Shown one piece after another: positions 15,099-22,489 of a DNA stretch of 22,863 nucleotides (the stretch's first letter is position 1; every line of letters starts with the position of its first letter). Below the pieces are notes generated by a model. The model was not told the DNA's origin. It saw only the letters and a list, made by a program, of their open reading frames with translations, and searched no databases. Origin of the DNA: Clostridiales bacterium (GTDB lineage: Bacteria > Bacillota > Clostridia > Christensenellales > Aristaeellaceae). The stretch is taken from positions 1-22,863 of the forward strand of contig SFOF01000031.1 of the NCBI GenBank assembly GCA_004552515.1. Reading direction: 5' to 3'. Position numbers and translations under genes: made by a program.

Positions 15099-15974
15099 TT
15101 AATAGATGGTCAGCGTGTGGGTGCGTGTGGCCGTGTCATGCGCGGCGACGGGAATCACGCCGGGCTTTGCCGGCAGCTGCTTGTTCGTATCGATGAAATC
15201 GGGATGATTGCTCCACGGCTCGATGCAGATATAGCCCGCGCCGGGAATCGTCCACAAAAGCAGGTAGTTGAAGCCGGCATAGTCAACGTGCGCAATCCTC
15301 TCGCCCGTTCTGCGGCGCAGCGTCACGCCGCGGGATTTGAGCGTCAGAAAGGTCAGCGTGGTGCCCTCAAAGTCGGCGGCATGGAGAGGCAGCGCGTTGT
15401 TCTGAAGCGCGATGTTCTCCCTTTTGCGCGACAGGCAGCCGCGCTCGAACAGGCTGTTGGCCACGTATCCGCCCTCGTCCTCGTCGAAGGCGATCTCGTA
15501 GCTGTCCACGCCGTCCGGGCAGGCGTAGGCCTCGTGCGCGCCGATGCAGGCGTACAGCGGACTGTCGCCCAGATTGGCGATCGTATAGTCGATTTTGATG
15601 CGGTTCTCCTCGAGGGCGTAGCGCACGCGCAGCTCGTAGTCGAAGGGGAAGCCCTCGTGGCGGGCATTCTCGCCGGCGAGCAGGAAGGTGACGGAATCCT
15701 CGTCCTGCGCCTCCACGTCGAACACGCGGTATTTGGCGAAGCCGTGCTTGGGCATATGGTAGGTCTTATTGTTCAGGATGTACTCGTCGTCCCTGAACGA
15801 GCCGGCCACGGGGAAGAGCAGCGGGGCCTGGCCGCTCCACCAGGCGGGATCGCCCTGCCAGAGCCGCTCGGTTCCGCCGGCGGTCTTAACGCTGGTCATC
15901 TCCGCGCCCAGCGCTTTGACGGCCACGGTCAGTCTATCATTTCGGATGGTTACGACGGTGTTTTTGTCTGCCAT
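15099..15974 (-). CDS. Aldose 1-epimerase, LacX-type
   Basis: A 291-residue galactose mutarotase-like protein that interconverts alpha and beta anomers of free aldoses in the cytoplasm. The stretch LWQGDPAWWSGQAPLLFP and the following GSFRDDEY mark the LacX subgroup. Candidate catalytic residues are His77 (KHGFA), His147 (GAHEAY) and Glu252 (CIEPWSNHPDF). Start: ATG 15974 has GGAGG 7 bases upstream. The frame is open back to 16238, but that stretch crosses the promoter and the divergent regulator's start and is not coding. It is the first gene of the operon; the epimerase would hand the sugar released by the two glycosidases to downstream metabolism. Transcribed from the promoter at 16015-16043. 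Confidence 0.92.
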   Translation of the reverse strand: MADKNTVVTIRNDRLTVAVKALGAEMTSVKTAGGTERLWQGDPAWWSGQAPLLFPVAGSFRDDEYILNNKTYHMPKHGFAKYRVFDVEAQDEDSVTFLLAGENARHEGFPFDYELRVRYALEENRIKIDYTIANLGDSPLYACIGAHEAYACPDGVDSYEIAFDEDEGGYVANSLFERGCLSRKRENIALQNNALPLHAADFEGTTLTFLTLKSRGVTLRRRTGERIAHVDYAGFNYLLLWTIPGAGYICIEPWSNHPDFIDTNKQLPAKPGVIPVAAHDTATRTHTLTIY

Positions 15975-16014
15975 GCTGAAAACCTCCGGAAATATCATTT
16001 TTGAACCTGTCTCC

Positions 16015-16043
16015 ATTATACCAACTTCGGCCGCCGATTCCAA
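16015..16043 (-). promoter_or_regulatory. Promoter of the - strand sugar operon
   Basis: Read on the - strand: TTGGAA (16043-16038), a 17-base spacer and perfect TATAAT (16020-16015). The -35 box overlaps the proximal copy of a direct repeat that looks like an AraC-type operator. Confidence 0.8.
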
Positions 16044-16071
16044 TACACAATCGTGCGTTTCCATGCACAAT
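16038..16071. promoter_or_regulatory. Direct-repeat operator, probable AraC-family binding site
   Basis: TTCCAATACACAAT at 16038-16051 and TTCCATGCACAAT at 16059-16071 are two direct copies. The conserved CACAAT ends are 20 bases apart, about two helical turns. This is the spacing expected for an AraC-type protein whose two helix-turn-helices or two subunits bind successive major grooves. The proximal copy covers the -35 of the sugar operon, the distal copy lies 15 bases from the -35 of the regulator gene, so one site could activate the operon and modulate the regulator. Confidence 0.65.
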
Positions 16072-16086
16072 ATTGCGATTTTTTTC

Positions 16087-16115
16087 TTGACAGCGCAGCG
16101 CGGCGCGTATATCAT
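16087..16115 (+). promoter_or_regulatory. Promoter of the AraC-family regulator gene
   Basis: Perfect TTGACA at 16087-16092, a 17-base spacer and TATCAT at 16110-16115. It points away from the sugar operon promoter; the two -35 boxes are 43 bases apart. Confidence 0.8.
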
Positions 16116-16146
16116 GAGGAGGAGAGCGAAAGGCGGGTGAGCGGGC

Positions 16147-17025
16147 ATGGAGCTGCAAAACGGCGGCATGGAAATGATCAACGGCGGCAATCTGTATCGC
16201 AGCGACCGGGTGAGCGACGAATACCTGCTGGTCAACAACTGCGGCTATCAGGCGACGGGCAGCGTGGACACCACGACGGTGCGGCCGCGCGGCCGGTCGG
16301 ACTATCTGCTGCTCTATGTCTGGCATGGGCGGCTCGTGCTGCGCGAGGGCGACGAGGAGATCAGCGCGCCGGTCGGCTCGCTGGTGCTCTACAGGCCGCG
16401 CGAGAGCCAGCATTACCGGCACGTCGCCGCCGAGCGCACGGAGGTCTACTGGCTGCACTTTACCGGCAGCGGCGTGTCCGAACTGCTCAAAAGGGCGGGG
16501 ATCGACGCGCGCGTGACGAGCGTGGGCTGCGTGCCCGAGGTGCGCGAGCAGTACAGCCTGATGATCCGCGAGCTTCAGCTCAGGCAGCGGCCCTATGAGA
16601 TGGTCTGCACGGCGCACGCCATGACGCTGATTTCCGCCTTCGCGCGGCAGCGGCTGCTGCGGGAAAATGCGGAGGACTCGCATCGTTCGCGGCGGCTGTC
16701 GGGCGTGATCGAGCAGATGCACCTGCACTGCGGCGAGCCGCTCTCCGTTTCCGATCTGGCGATGCAGTGCGGCCTGAGCGAATATCACTTCATCCATCTC
16801 TTCCGCGAATACACCGGCTTTTCGCCGCACGCCTATGTCACGCGGCTGCGGCTGGACAAGGCCAAGGATCTCATGGTGTCCACGACGATGAACATTTCGG
16901 AAATCGCCTTCGCCGTGGGCTATGCCAATCCGCTCTATTTCAGCCGCCTGTTCAAGCGGCACACCGGTCTGTCGCCCTCGCGGTTCCGCACGGGCGCGGG
17001 GGCAGAAAGGGAGGAAATGCTGTGA
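16147..17025 (+). CDS. AraC-family transcriptional regulator of the sugar operon
   Basis: A 292-residue regulator. The N-terminal half (about 35-110) is the cupin-like sugar-sensing barrel (SDYLLLYVWHGRLVLREGDEE, VLYRPRESQHYRH). The C-terminal ~100 residues carry two helix-turn-helices: LSVSDLAMQCGLSEYHFIHLFREYTG and MNISEIAFAVGYANPLYFSRLFKRHTG, ending in PSRFR. It is divergent from the epimerase-glycosidase operon, which makes it the likely regulator, with the 16038-16071 direct repeat as target. AAGGCGGGTGA, close to a consensus binding site, lies 7 bases before ATG 16147; ATG 16168 or 16174 are less well supported alternatives. The stop overlaps the start of the next gene. Confidence 0.9.
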   Translation: MELQNGGMEMINGGNLYRSDRVSDEYLLVNNCGYQATGSVDTTTVRPRGRSDYLLLYVWHGRLVLREGDEEISAPVGSLVLYRPRESQHYRHVAAERTEVYWLHFTGSGVSELLKRAGIDARVTSVGCVPEVREQYSLMIRELQLRQRPYEMVCTAHAMTLISAFARQRLLRENAEDSHRSRRLSGVIEQMHLHCGEPLSVSDLAMQCGLSEYHFIHLFREYTGFSPHAYVTRLRLDKAKDLMVSTTMNISEIAFAVGYANPLYFSRLFKRHTGLSPSRFRTGAGAEREEML

Positions 17026-17747
17026 AGCTCTATGCGCTTTCGTTGGGACGCTATGCCGTGGACGCGCGGATTTTGGACGCGTCGGCCTCGGGGCGGACGA
17101 GTGTACCGGTCTGGGCGCTGCTCATCCGCCATGAGCAGGGCAATCTGCTCTTCGATCTGGGCTGCGCGGCGGAGGATCCCGCGCTGACCGCCGGCCCCGG
17201 CGAGACGCTCGAGGCGCAGCTGGCGCGTCTGGGCATGACGGCGGGAGACGTGGGAACGGCGGTGATTTCGCATTTTCACGGCGATCATTTCGGCGCGCTG
17301 CCGCTGCTGACGCACGCGGACGTCTATGTGCCCGCCGAGGACTGGACGGCGGCGCTGACATATGCGTGCGAACGCGCCGAACGGCGGCGGGGCGCGCTGT
17401 GGGAGCGGCTCATGCTGCCGGTTAAGGCGTATCATCCGGTGCGCGCGGGTGGGGATTTCGAGCTGATGCGCGGCGTGCGCGTGCTGACGCTGCCCGGGCA
17501 TACGGCCAATTTGCTGGGGCTGGACGTGACGGTCGGCGGCCGCCGGTTTATCTTTCCGTCGGACAGCGTTTATTCGCCGGTCAATTTCGAGCGTCTGCCC
17601 GGCGCATGTCTCGATGCGCGGGCGTACGAGCGCTCGCGTGAGCGGCTGCGCGCGCTGGAGCGGGAGGGCGGCGAGATCGTCTATTCTCACTGGACGGCGC
17701 AGTTTGAGCGCTTGCCGAAAGCGCCACATCCGCTGACGGAGGACTGA
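17022..17747 (+). CDS. Metallo-beta-lactamase-fold hydrolase, N-acyl homoserine lactonase-like
   Basis: A 241-residue soluble metallo-hydrolase. Di-metal ligands are all present: His84, His86, Asp88 and His89 (HFHGDH), His160 (LPGHTANL), Asp181 (PSDSVYS) and His223 (YSHW). The layout resembles the lactonase-like group containing AiiA/AttM, but many such proteins act on other lactones or esters, so quorum quenching is not claimed. Start: GTG 17022 has AAAGGGAGG at 7 bases; it overlaps the stop of the AraC gene as GTGA, a sign of translational coupling. The frame is open upstream inside the regulator gene and those codons are a shadow. Being coupled to the regulator, it might hydrolyse a sugar lactone or remove the inducer; this is speculation. 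Confidence 0.87.
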   Translation: MKLYALSLGRYAVDARILDASASGRTSVPVWALLIRHEQGNLLFDLGCAAEDPALTAGPGETLEAQLARLGMTAGDVGTAVISHFHGDHFGALPLLTHADVYVPAEDWTAALTYACERAERRRGALWERLMLPVKAYHPVRAGGDFELMRGVRVLTLPGHTANLLGLDVTVGGRRFIFPSDSVYSPVNFERLPGACLDARAYERSRERLRALEREGGEIVYSHWTAQFERLPKAPHPLTED

Positions 17748-17759
17748 AAAGGGCAGACA

Positions 17760-17799
17760 AAAAGCGCCGGATGCTCCGCGCGGCGGCTTCGGCGCTTTT
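17760..17799. terminator. Bidirectional terminator between the MBL and XRE genes
   Basis: AAAAGCGCCG at 17760-17769 pairs perfectly with CGGCGCTTTT at 17790-17799; T-runs are on both strands, serving the convergent genes. Confidence 0.87.
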
Positions 17800-17815
17800 G
17801 TGTATGTGGCAGGCT

Positions 17816-18598
17816 TCAGCGCTTTAAGCGCCCCTCGAAAAAGCGGACGTACACGGCCAGCTCGCCGGCATACGGCTCGTCCTGCATGACACGCAGCAGC
17901 GCGAGCGCCTTTTCGCGGCGGTTGGCGGCGCGCTCCGTTCGTCCGGCGGCTTCGTCGCTTTCGGCGGCCTGCTCGAGCATTTGCAGCAGGTTTTCGAGCG
18001 ATATGCGCGCCTGCTTTTCGGCGGCCTCGCGCCTGCTCTCGCCCCTGAGCAGGAAGGCCAGCTCGGTCAGGCGCGTGAACGTGAGATCGGGCAGGCTTTC
18101 GGCGGCCTCGAGCGCGGCGGCTTCATCGCCCTTTGCGGCGAGGGCGTAGGCGGTGAAGCGCAGCGCGTCATAGCGGTCGGCATCGTCGCGGGCGCAGGCG
18201 GTCAGGCGGCGGGCCGTCTCCAGCGTGTCGTCCGGATGTGTTTTATAGTTCCCGGCATAGAGCAGGGCGCGCAGCAGCGCGGGGGCGGCGGGGTATTTTT
18301 GCAGTCCCTCGCTGAGAATACGGCGGCTTTCGGTAGGATTGTTCTCGACGAGCGCCATGGCTCGATCGCGGAGCGCTTCGATTTCCCGCGCGGAAGCGTC
18401 CATGCCGAAGAGCGCGTCGGCGGTGACGTTCAGCGCGCGGGCAAGCGCGGGGATGAGCGGAAGATCGGGCAGCGCCTGGCCGCGCTCCCACTTGCTGACC
18501 GCCTGAGGGGATATGTTCAGCGCGCCGGAGAGCTGCTCCTGCGTGAGGTTTCGTTCAAGGCGCAGCGCGCGCACGGTTTTGCCGAAGAATGTCATCAT
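17816..18598 (-). CDS. XRE-family regulator with helical TPR-like tail
   Basis: A 260-residue DNA-binding protein. The N-terminal helix-turn-helix spans about 8-62: LRLERNLTQEQLSGALNISPQAVSKWERG, ending with the dimer-type PLIPALARALNVTADALFG. From about 70 on the protein is all-helical, with alanine-rich pairs of helices resembling TPR repeats (EIEALRDRAMALVENN, ESRRILSEGLQKYPAAPALLRALL). Such proteins sense a peptide or partner through the helical part in other Firmicutes, but no signal gene is visible next to this one. Start: MM at 18598/18595, with GGGAGGG upstream; the frame is open to 18652 but that overlaps the promoter. An inverted repeat lies just upstream of the promoter and may be its own operator. 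Confidence 0.85.
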   Translation of the reverse strand: MMTFFGKTVRALRLERNLTQEQLSGALNISPQAVSKWERGQALPDLPLIPALARALNVTADALFGMDASAREIEALRDRAMALVENNPTESRRILSEGLQKYPAAPALLRALLYAGNYKTHPDDTLETARRLTACARDDADRYDALRFTAYALAAKGDEAAALEAAESLPDLTFTRLTELAFLLRGESRREAAEKQARISLENLLQMLEQAAESDEAAGRTERAANRREKALALLRVMQDEPYAGELAVYVRFFEGRLKR

Positions 18599-18623
18599 GC
18601 GTCGTCCCTCCCTTTTTGCTCTT

Positions 18624-18652
18624 ATCATACACTGAAAAGCGCGGCGGCGCAA
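18624..18652 (-). promoter_or_regulatory. Promoter of the XRE regulator gene
   Basis: Read on the - strand: TTGCGC (18652-18647), a 17-base spacer and TATGAT (18629-18624). The -10 is good and the -35 moderate. Confidence 0.6.
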
Positions 18653-18670
18653 TGGGCGCGCGGGCGATGA

Positions 18671-18691
18671 TTTTCAACCGCCGGTTGAAAA
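18671..18691. promoter_or_regulatory. Perfect 10-base inverted repeat, candidate operator
   Basis: TTTTCAACCG at 18671-18680 and CGGTTGAAAA at 18682-18691 are exact reverse complements around one central base. The site lies 19 bases upstream of the XRE gene's -35 and 10 bases past the terminator of the degV gene. Such symmetric sites typically bind a dimeric regulator; the XRE protein is the obvious candidate, but this is inferred from position only. Confidence 0.55.
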
Positions 18692-18700
18692 GCGCGCATG

Positions 18701-18738
18701 AAAAAGCCGTCCGCGCCGAAAAGCGGCAGGGGACGGCT
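18701..18738 (-). terminator. Intrinsic terminator of the degV gene
   Basis: Read on the - strand, AGCCGTCC (18738-18731) pairs with GGACGGCT (18712-18705) and is followed by TTTTT... ending near 18701. It begins 16 bases after the stop of the gene. Confidence 0.8.
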
Positions 18739-18753
18739 GAAATTATAAGGCTT

Positions 18754-19626
18754 TTACCGCTTGCTGCCCATGAAGAACAGCGCCAGCGTGCCGGGGCCGG
18801 AGTGCGCGCCGATGACCAGATCGAGCGGCTCGACGACGATCTCGCGCACGCCGAACTCGCTGCGGACGCGCTCGGCCAGCTCCTGAGCGCGCTCGGGGCT
18901 GTCGGCGTGATTGATGAACACGGGGCTGTCGGGATCGCCAGACCAGGTTTCGCGCATATGGGCGATGAGCGACTTGACCGCCGCGCGCATACCGCGCACC
19001 TTGTCCATGGCGATGAGGTGACCCTCGTTATCGACGTGCAGCACGGGTTTTATGTCGAGCAGACTGCCCACAACGGCGCTCGTGGCCGAGATGCGGCCGC
19101 CGCGGCGCAGATATTTGAGCGATTCCACGGTGAACCAGTGGCAGGAATGGAGCTTGTTTTCCTCAACCCAGGCGTACGTTTCCTCAATCGACGCGCCGCT
19201 CTCGCGTTTTCTGGCGGCCAGCGCGACGATCAGGCCTTCGCCCATGGCGGCGGCCAGCGTGTCGCAGCCCATGATCTTGCGTTCGGGATAGCGCTCGCGC
19301 AGCTCGTCCAGCGCCATGAGCACGTTGTGGCTGGTGGCGCTCAGGCCGGAGGAAAAGCCCAGATACAATACGTCGCTGCCCGCCCTGACCAGCGGCTCGA
19401 TCTGCTCGAGCGCTTCGGAGACGTTGATGCAGGAGGTGGTGAAGGCGGCGTTTTCATCGCGCATACGGCGGTAATAGGGCACGGGGTCGATCGGATGGCC
19501 GTTTTCAAAGCTGTAGCCGCTCTTTTCGCCGTCGCGCAGGATCAGCGAGATGATGTGCAGGCGGTATTTTTCAATCATTTCGATGGGCAGGTTCGCGCTG
19601 GAATCGGTGATGATTTCAAAACTCAT
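18754..19626 (-). CDS. DegV family fatty-acid-binding protein
   Basis: A 290-residue DegV protein. Members bind a fatty acid in a deep cleft and in Firmicutes the FakB type presents it to the kinase FakA. Typical features: N-terminal IITDSSANLP (6-14), FTTSCINVSE with Thr-Ser at 64-65, FSSGLSATSHN (91-101) around the ligand head group, and RRGGRISATSA with the conserved lysine/arginine loop. Length is normal. GGAGGG lies about 7 bases before ATG 19626. There is no kinase gene nearby, so a role in exogenous lipid uptake is by family only. It is a single-gene unit: own promoter (19712-19738) and own terminator (18701-18738). Confidence 0.93.
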   Translation of the reverse strand: MSFEIITDSSANLPIEMIEKYRLHIISLILRDGEKSGYSFENGHPIDPVPYYRRMRDENAAFTTSCINVSEALEQIEPLVRAGSDVLYLGFSSGLSATSHNVLMALDELRERYPERKIMGCDTLAAAMGEGLIVALAARKRESGASIEETYAWVEENKLHSCHWFTVESLKYLRRGGRISATSAVVGSLLDIKPVLHVDNEGHLIAMDKVRGMRAAVKSLIAHMRETWSGDPDSPVFINHADSPERAQELAERVRSEFGVREIVVEPLDLVIGAHSGPGTLALFFMGSKR

Positions 19627-19711
19627 GAAATGTCCCTCCGTTTCGGAAAAAAGATTATCGGACGCGCGCGGAAGCGCAGAAAAAGAAACTTCATCTAGTA
19701 TTCTGTATTAG

Positions 19712-19738
19712 ATTATCAGGTCTGACGATGTTTGTCAA
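19712..19738 (-). promoter_or_regulatory. Probable promoter of the degV gene
   Basis: On the - strand a perfect TTGACA (19738-19733) is followed after 15 bases by GATAAT (19717-19712); the spacer is short, and no better -10 was found at 17 bases. The leader would be about 80 bases and is AT-rich. It diverges from the DUF1836 gene promoter. Confidence 0.5.
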
Positions 19739-19760
19739 CGGGTATTGCGCAAAATGACCG

Positions 19761-19789
19761 TTGCAATTCCGAGGCAAATTTGATAAAAT
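19761..19789 (+). promoter_or_regulatory. Promoter of the DUF1836 gene
   Basis: TTGCAA at 19761-19766, a 17-base spacer and TAAAAT at 19784-19789. Because the -10 overlaps ATG 19788, that codon cannot be the start and ATG 19815 is preferred. Confidence 0.7.
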
Positions 19790-19814
19790 GAAAGACAGTG
19801 AGGTGAAGGAATTC

Positions 19815-20351
19815 ATGAGCGAGATCCGCAAGCGGCTGCTGGACTTCCACTGTCCGCGCTGGGAGGAAATGCCCGATGTTGAACTGTATGCCGATCAGGT
19901 GGTCAATTATATCGAGCGGCATCTTTCGGCGCTGGACGTCGAGGGCGAGGGGCATTTGCTGACGGCCAGCATGATCAACAATTACGTTAAGATGAAGCTG
20001 ATCCCTGCGCCGGTCAAAAAGCGCTACGGCGTGCGGCAGCTGGCGCGCCTGGTGGTCATCTGTACGCTCAAGCGGGATTTTTCCATCGCGGAGCTGTCCA
20101 CGATGATGCAGACCGTGCTGGCCAAATACGAAAACGTCGAGGCCTACAACCGCTTCTGCGCGGAGATGGAGATGACCATCCGCAGCGTGTTCCGCCATGA
20201 GGAAATCCCCGCGGCGGGCGCGTGCATGGAGGATCAGATCATCCGCGCCGTGATGATGGCGTTCGCCAACAAGCTGCTGGCGCACTGCACCATCCGCGAA
20301 TACACCATGGCCGCTCCGAGAGACGGGGATGTTTCGGCGGAGCAGGCATAA
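19815..20351 (+). CDS. DUF1836 family protein, MerR-like helix-turn-helix
   Basis: A 178-residue protein of the DUF1836 family of Firmicutes. CPRWEEMPDVELYADQVVNYIERHL and LLTASMINNYVKMKLIPAPVKKRYG are its signature; the second part looks like a winged helix reminiscent of MerR proteins, and VRQLARLVVICTLKRDFSI follows. So a DNA-binding role is plausible though I know of no proven function. AAGGA lies 4 bases before ATG 19815; the frame is open further up to 19761, but the promoter -10 sits at 19784-19789. It is divergent from degV. The sequence after about 160 (AAPRDGDVSAEQA) looks like a disordered tail. Confidence 0.85.
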   Translation: MSEIRKRLLDFHCPRWEEMPDVELYADQVVNYIERHLSALDVEGEGHLLTASMINNYVKMKLIPAPVKKRYGVRQLARLVVICTLKRDFSIAELSTMMQTVLAKYENVEAYNRFCAEMEMTIRSVFRHEEIPAAGACMEDQIIRAVMMAFANKLLAHCTIREYTMAAPRDGDVSAEQA

Positions 20352-20368
20352 AAAAGCGCCGTTTTTTA

Positions 20369-20397
20369 TTGACGCGGCGCGCCCAAAACGGTATACT
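20369..20397 (+). promoter_or_regulatory. Promoter of the sugar isomerase-dehydrogenase operon
   Basis: TTGACG at 20369-20374, a 17-base spacer and TATACT at 20392-20397. An imperfect inverted repeat in the leader (TTTCACC at 20408-20414 with GGTGTAAA at 20420-20427) could be an operator or a small hairpin. Confidence 0.8.
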
Positions 20398-20445
20398 ATA
20401 AGCAATGTTTCACCGATTTGGTGTAAAACGAAGGAGGAACGCACC

Positions 20446-21330
20446 ATGGCCAGCTACCGGCTGTCCGCCTTTGCCGACGAAGCGGATAAAATGCTCGCTT
20501 CTCAGCTGGAGGCGCTCGGAAACAACGGGATTTCTCTGATTGAACTGCGCGGCGTGGACGGCAAGTCCTGCGCTGATTTGACGAACGAGGATGTGCGCGA
20601 GGCGAAGAAAAAGCTGGACGGCGCGGGCGTGAAGCTCTCCGCGCTCGGCTCGCCCTATGGAAAATATCCCATCGAGCAGGATTTCGCGCCCCATCGCGAG
20701 GCCTTTAAGCGCGGCCTTGAAATTACGAATATGCTGGGCGCGGAGCGCATCCGTATGTTCAGCTTCTTCATGCCCAAGGAGGGCGATAAAAAACCGGCCG
20801 ACTGGCGCGGCAAGGTCATCGATCAGCTGGGCGAAATGCTTGATCTGGCCGAGAAGGCCGGCGTTAAGCTCTGCCATGAGAACGAAAAGGGCATTTACGG
20901 CGATATCGACGACCGCTGCGTCGATCTGATGCAGGTCTACGGCGACCGCATGGGCTGCATTTTCGATCCGGCCAACTTCATCCAGTGCGGCGTGAAGCCC
21001 ATCGAGGCCTTCCCGAAGCTGGAAAAATACATCACCTATATGCATATCAAGGACGCCGTGCTGGGCAGCGGCGCGGTCGTGCCCGCGGGCATGGGCGACG
21101 GCGATCTGCCCAAGCTGCTGGACAGACTGAACGGCGAGAACGTCACGCTGACCATCGAGCCGCATCTGACCGTGTTCAGCGGCCTTGACGCGCTGCAGGA
21201 CGAAAAGGTCGAGCACAAATTCACCTATCCCGATTCGCTGACCGCGTTCAATGCGGCGGTGACGGCGATCAAAACGGTTCTGACGGACATCGGCTTTGCT
21301 GAAGGAGGAAACGGAGTATGGAAACGGTAA
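20446..21330 (+). CDS. Sugar phosphate isomerase/epimerase family protein (AP endonuclease 2-like TIM barrel)
   Basis: A 294-residue enzyme of the xylose isomerase-like TIM-barrel superfamily. The metal ligands fit the family: Glu145 (LCHENEKG), Asp174 (CIFDPANF), His200 (YMHIKD) and Glu238 (LTIEPH). The superfamily includes inosose dehydratase, hydroxypyruvate isomerase and keto-sugar epimerases; I cannot tell which from sequence. AAGGAGG lies 8 bases before ATG 20446. The stop overlaps the next gene by 13 bases, so isomerase and dehydrogenase are translated together. No signal peptide. The frame is open upstream to 20329 but that includes the promoter, so it is not coding. Confidence 0.88.
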   Translation: MASYRLSAFADEADKMLASQLEALGNNGISLIELRGVDGKSCADLTNEDVREAKKKLDGAGVKLSALGSPYGKYPIEQDFAPHREAFKRGLEITNMLGAERIRMFSFFMPKEGDKKPADWRGKVIDQLGEMLDLAEKAGVKLCHENEKGIYGDIDDRCVDLMQVYGDRMGCIFDPANFIQCGVKPIEAFPKLEKYITYMHIKDAVLGSGAVVPAGMGDGDLPKLLDRLNGENVTLTIEPHLTVFSGLDALQDEKVEHKFTYPDSLTAFNAAVTAIKTVLTDIGFAEGGNGVWKR

Positions 21331-22478
21331 GAGTCGGCATCATCGGCATCGGCAATATGGGCAGCGGCCATGCGAAGAACATCGTGGCGGGCAAGGTGCC
21401 CGGCATGACGCTCGCGGCTGTGTGCGACGTCAACCCCAAGCGCCTGGAGTGGGCGAAGGAGAATTGCCCGGACGCGGAACAGTTTGACGACGCCATCAAA
21501 ATGCTGGACAGCGGCAAGATCGACGCGGCCATCGTCGCCACGCCCCACTACTTCCATCCGGTCTATGTGACCGAGGCGCTCAAGCGCGACATCCATGTGC
21601 TGAGCGAGAAGCCTGCCGGCGTTTACACCAAGGCCGTGCGCGAGGTCAACGAGCTGGCCGCCCGCAGCAAGGCGACCTACGCCATCATGTTCAACCAGCG
21701 CACCAACTGCGTCTACCGCAAGATGAAGGAAATCGTCGATTCCGGCGCGATGGGTCAGATTCGCCGCACGAACTGGATCATCACCGACTGGTATCGCTCC
21801 CAGAGCTACTATGATTCCGGCGCGTGGCGCGCCACCTGGTCCGGCGAGGGCGGCGGCGTGCTGATGAATCAGTGCCCGCACAATCTCGACCTGTGGCAGT
21901 GGATCTGCGGCATGCCCACCAAGGTGCGCGCGTTCTGCAAGGAGGGCAAGTGGCACGACATCGAGGTTGAGGACGACGTGACGGCTTACGTCGAATACGC
22001 CAACGGCGCGACCGGCGTGTTCATCACCACCACCGGCGACTGCCCCGGCACCAACCGCTTCGAGGTGACGCTGGACGGCGGCAAGCTGGTCGTCGAGAAC
22101 AACGAGCTGTATATGTACAAGCTCGAGATGTTCGAGCAGGATTTCTCCAAAACCTGGAAGAACGGCTTCGGCACCCCCAAGTGCGAGAAGATCGAGGTCG
22201 AGACCGACGGCTTCAATCCCCAGCACGTCGAGGTGCTGCGTGCCTTCGCCGCGCATATCCTCAGCGGCGAGCCGCTGGTCGCCTCCGGCGTGGAGGGCAT
22301 CCGCGGATTGACCCTGGCCAACGCGATGTACCTGTCCAGCTGGACCGGCGAGACCATCGAGCTGCCTCTGGACGAGGATCGCTTCCTCGAGGAGCTCAAC
22401 AAGCGCCGCGCCACCTCCCGCCGCAAGGAGGACGTGAGCATCACCCTGGACACCGAGGGCACCTACGGCAACAAGTAA
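21318..22478 (+). CDS. Gfo/Idh/MocA family oxidoreductase
   Basis: A 386-residue NAD(P)-dependent dehydrogenase. The N-terminal Rossmann domain carries GIGNMGSG at 10-17, VCDVNP and the diagnostic EKPAG at 97-101 (Lys98 active site). In the C-terminal sheet domain GGGVLMNQCPHNLDL holds His188, the usual catalytic histidine. Members oxidise or reduce sugars or cyclitols, often at C2 or C3. AAGGAGG at 21302-21308 lies 9 bases before ATG 21318, inside the preceding gene. The acidic-basic tail (about 350-386) is a little longer than usual. Flanked on both sides by sugar isomerase/epimerase genes, it probably works in one pathway with them. Confidence 0.93.
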   Translation: METVRVGIIGIGNMGSGHAKNIVAGKVPGMTLAAVCDVNPKRLEWAKENCPDAEQFDDAIKMLDSGKIDAAIVATPHYFHPVYVTEALKRDIHVLSEKPAGVYTKAVREVNELAARSKATYAIMFNQRTNCVYRKMKEIVDSGAMGQIRRTNWIITDWYRSQSYYDSGAWRATWSGEGGGVLMNQCPHNLDLWQWICGMPTKVRAFCKEGKWHDIEVEDDVTAYVEYANGATGVFITTTGDCPGTNRFEVTLDGGKLVVENNELYMYKLEMFEQDFSKTWKNGFGTPKCEKIEVETDGFNPQHVEVLRAFAAHILSGEPLVASGVEGIRGLTLANAMYLSSWTGETIELPLDEDRFLEELNKRRATSRRKEDVSITLDTEGTYGNK

Positions 22479-22489
22479 TCATATCGCGT

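Noticed and set aside
13386..16004. An 872-codon open frame on the + strand across two genes of the sugar operon
   Set aside because: It runs antisense to the GH-A glycosidase and the LacX epimerase, both with intact catalytic residues. Its product is low in recognisable motifs and hydrophobic-alanine rich, as expected from GC-rich codon shadows.
20356..20380. GCGCCG/CGGCGC hairpin after the DUF1836 gene as its terminator
   Set aside because: The T-run lies in the loop rather than after the stem, and the structure overlaps the -35 of the next promoter.
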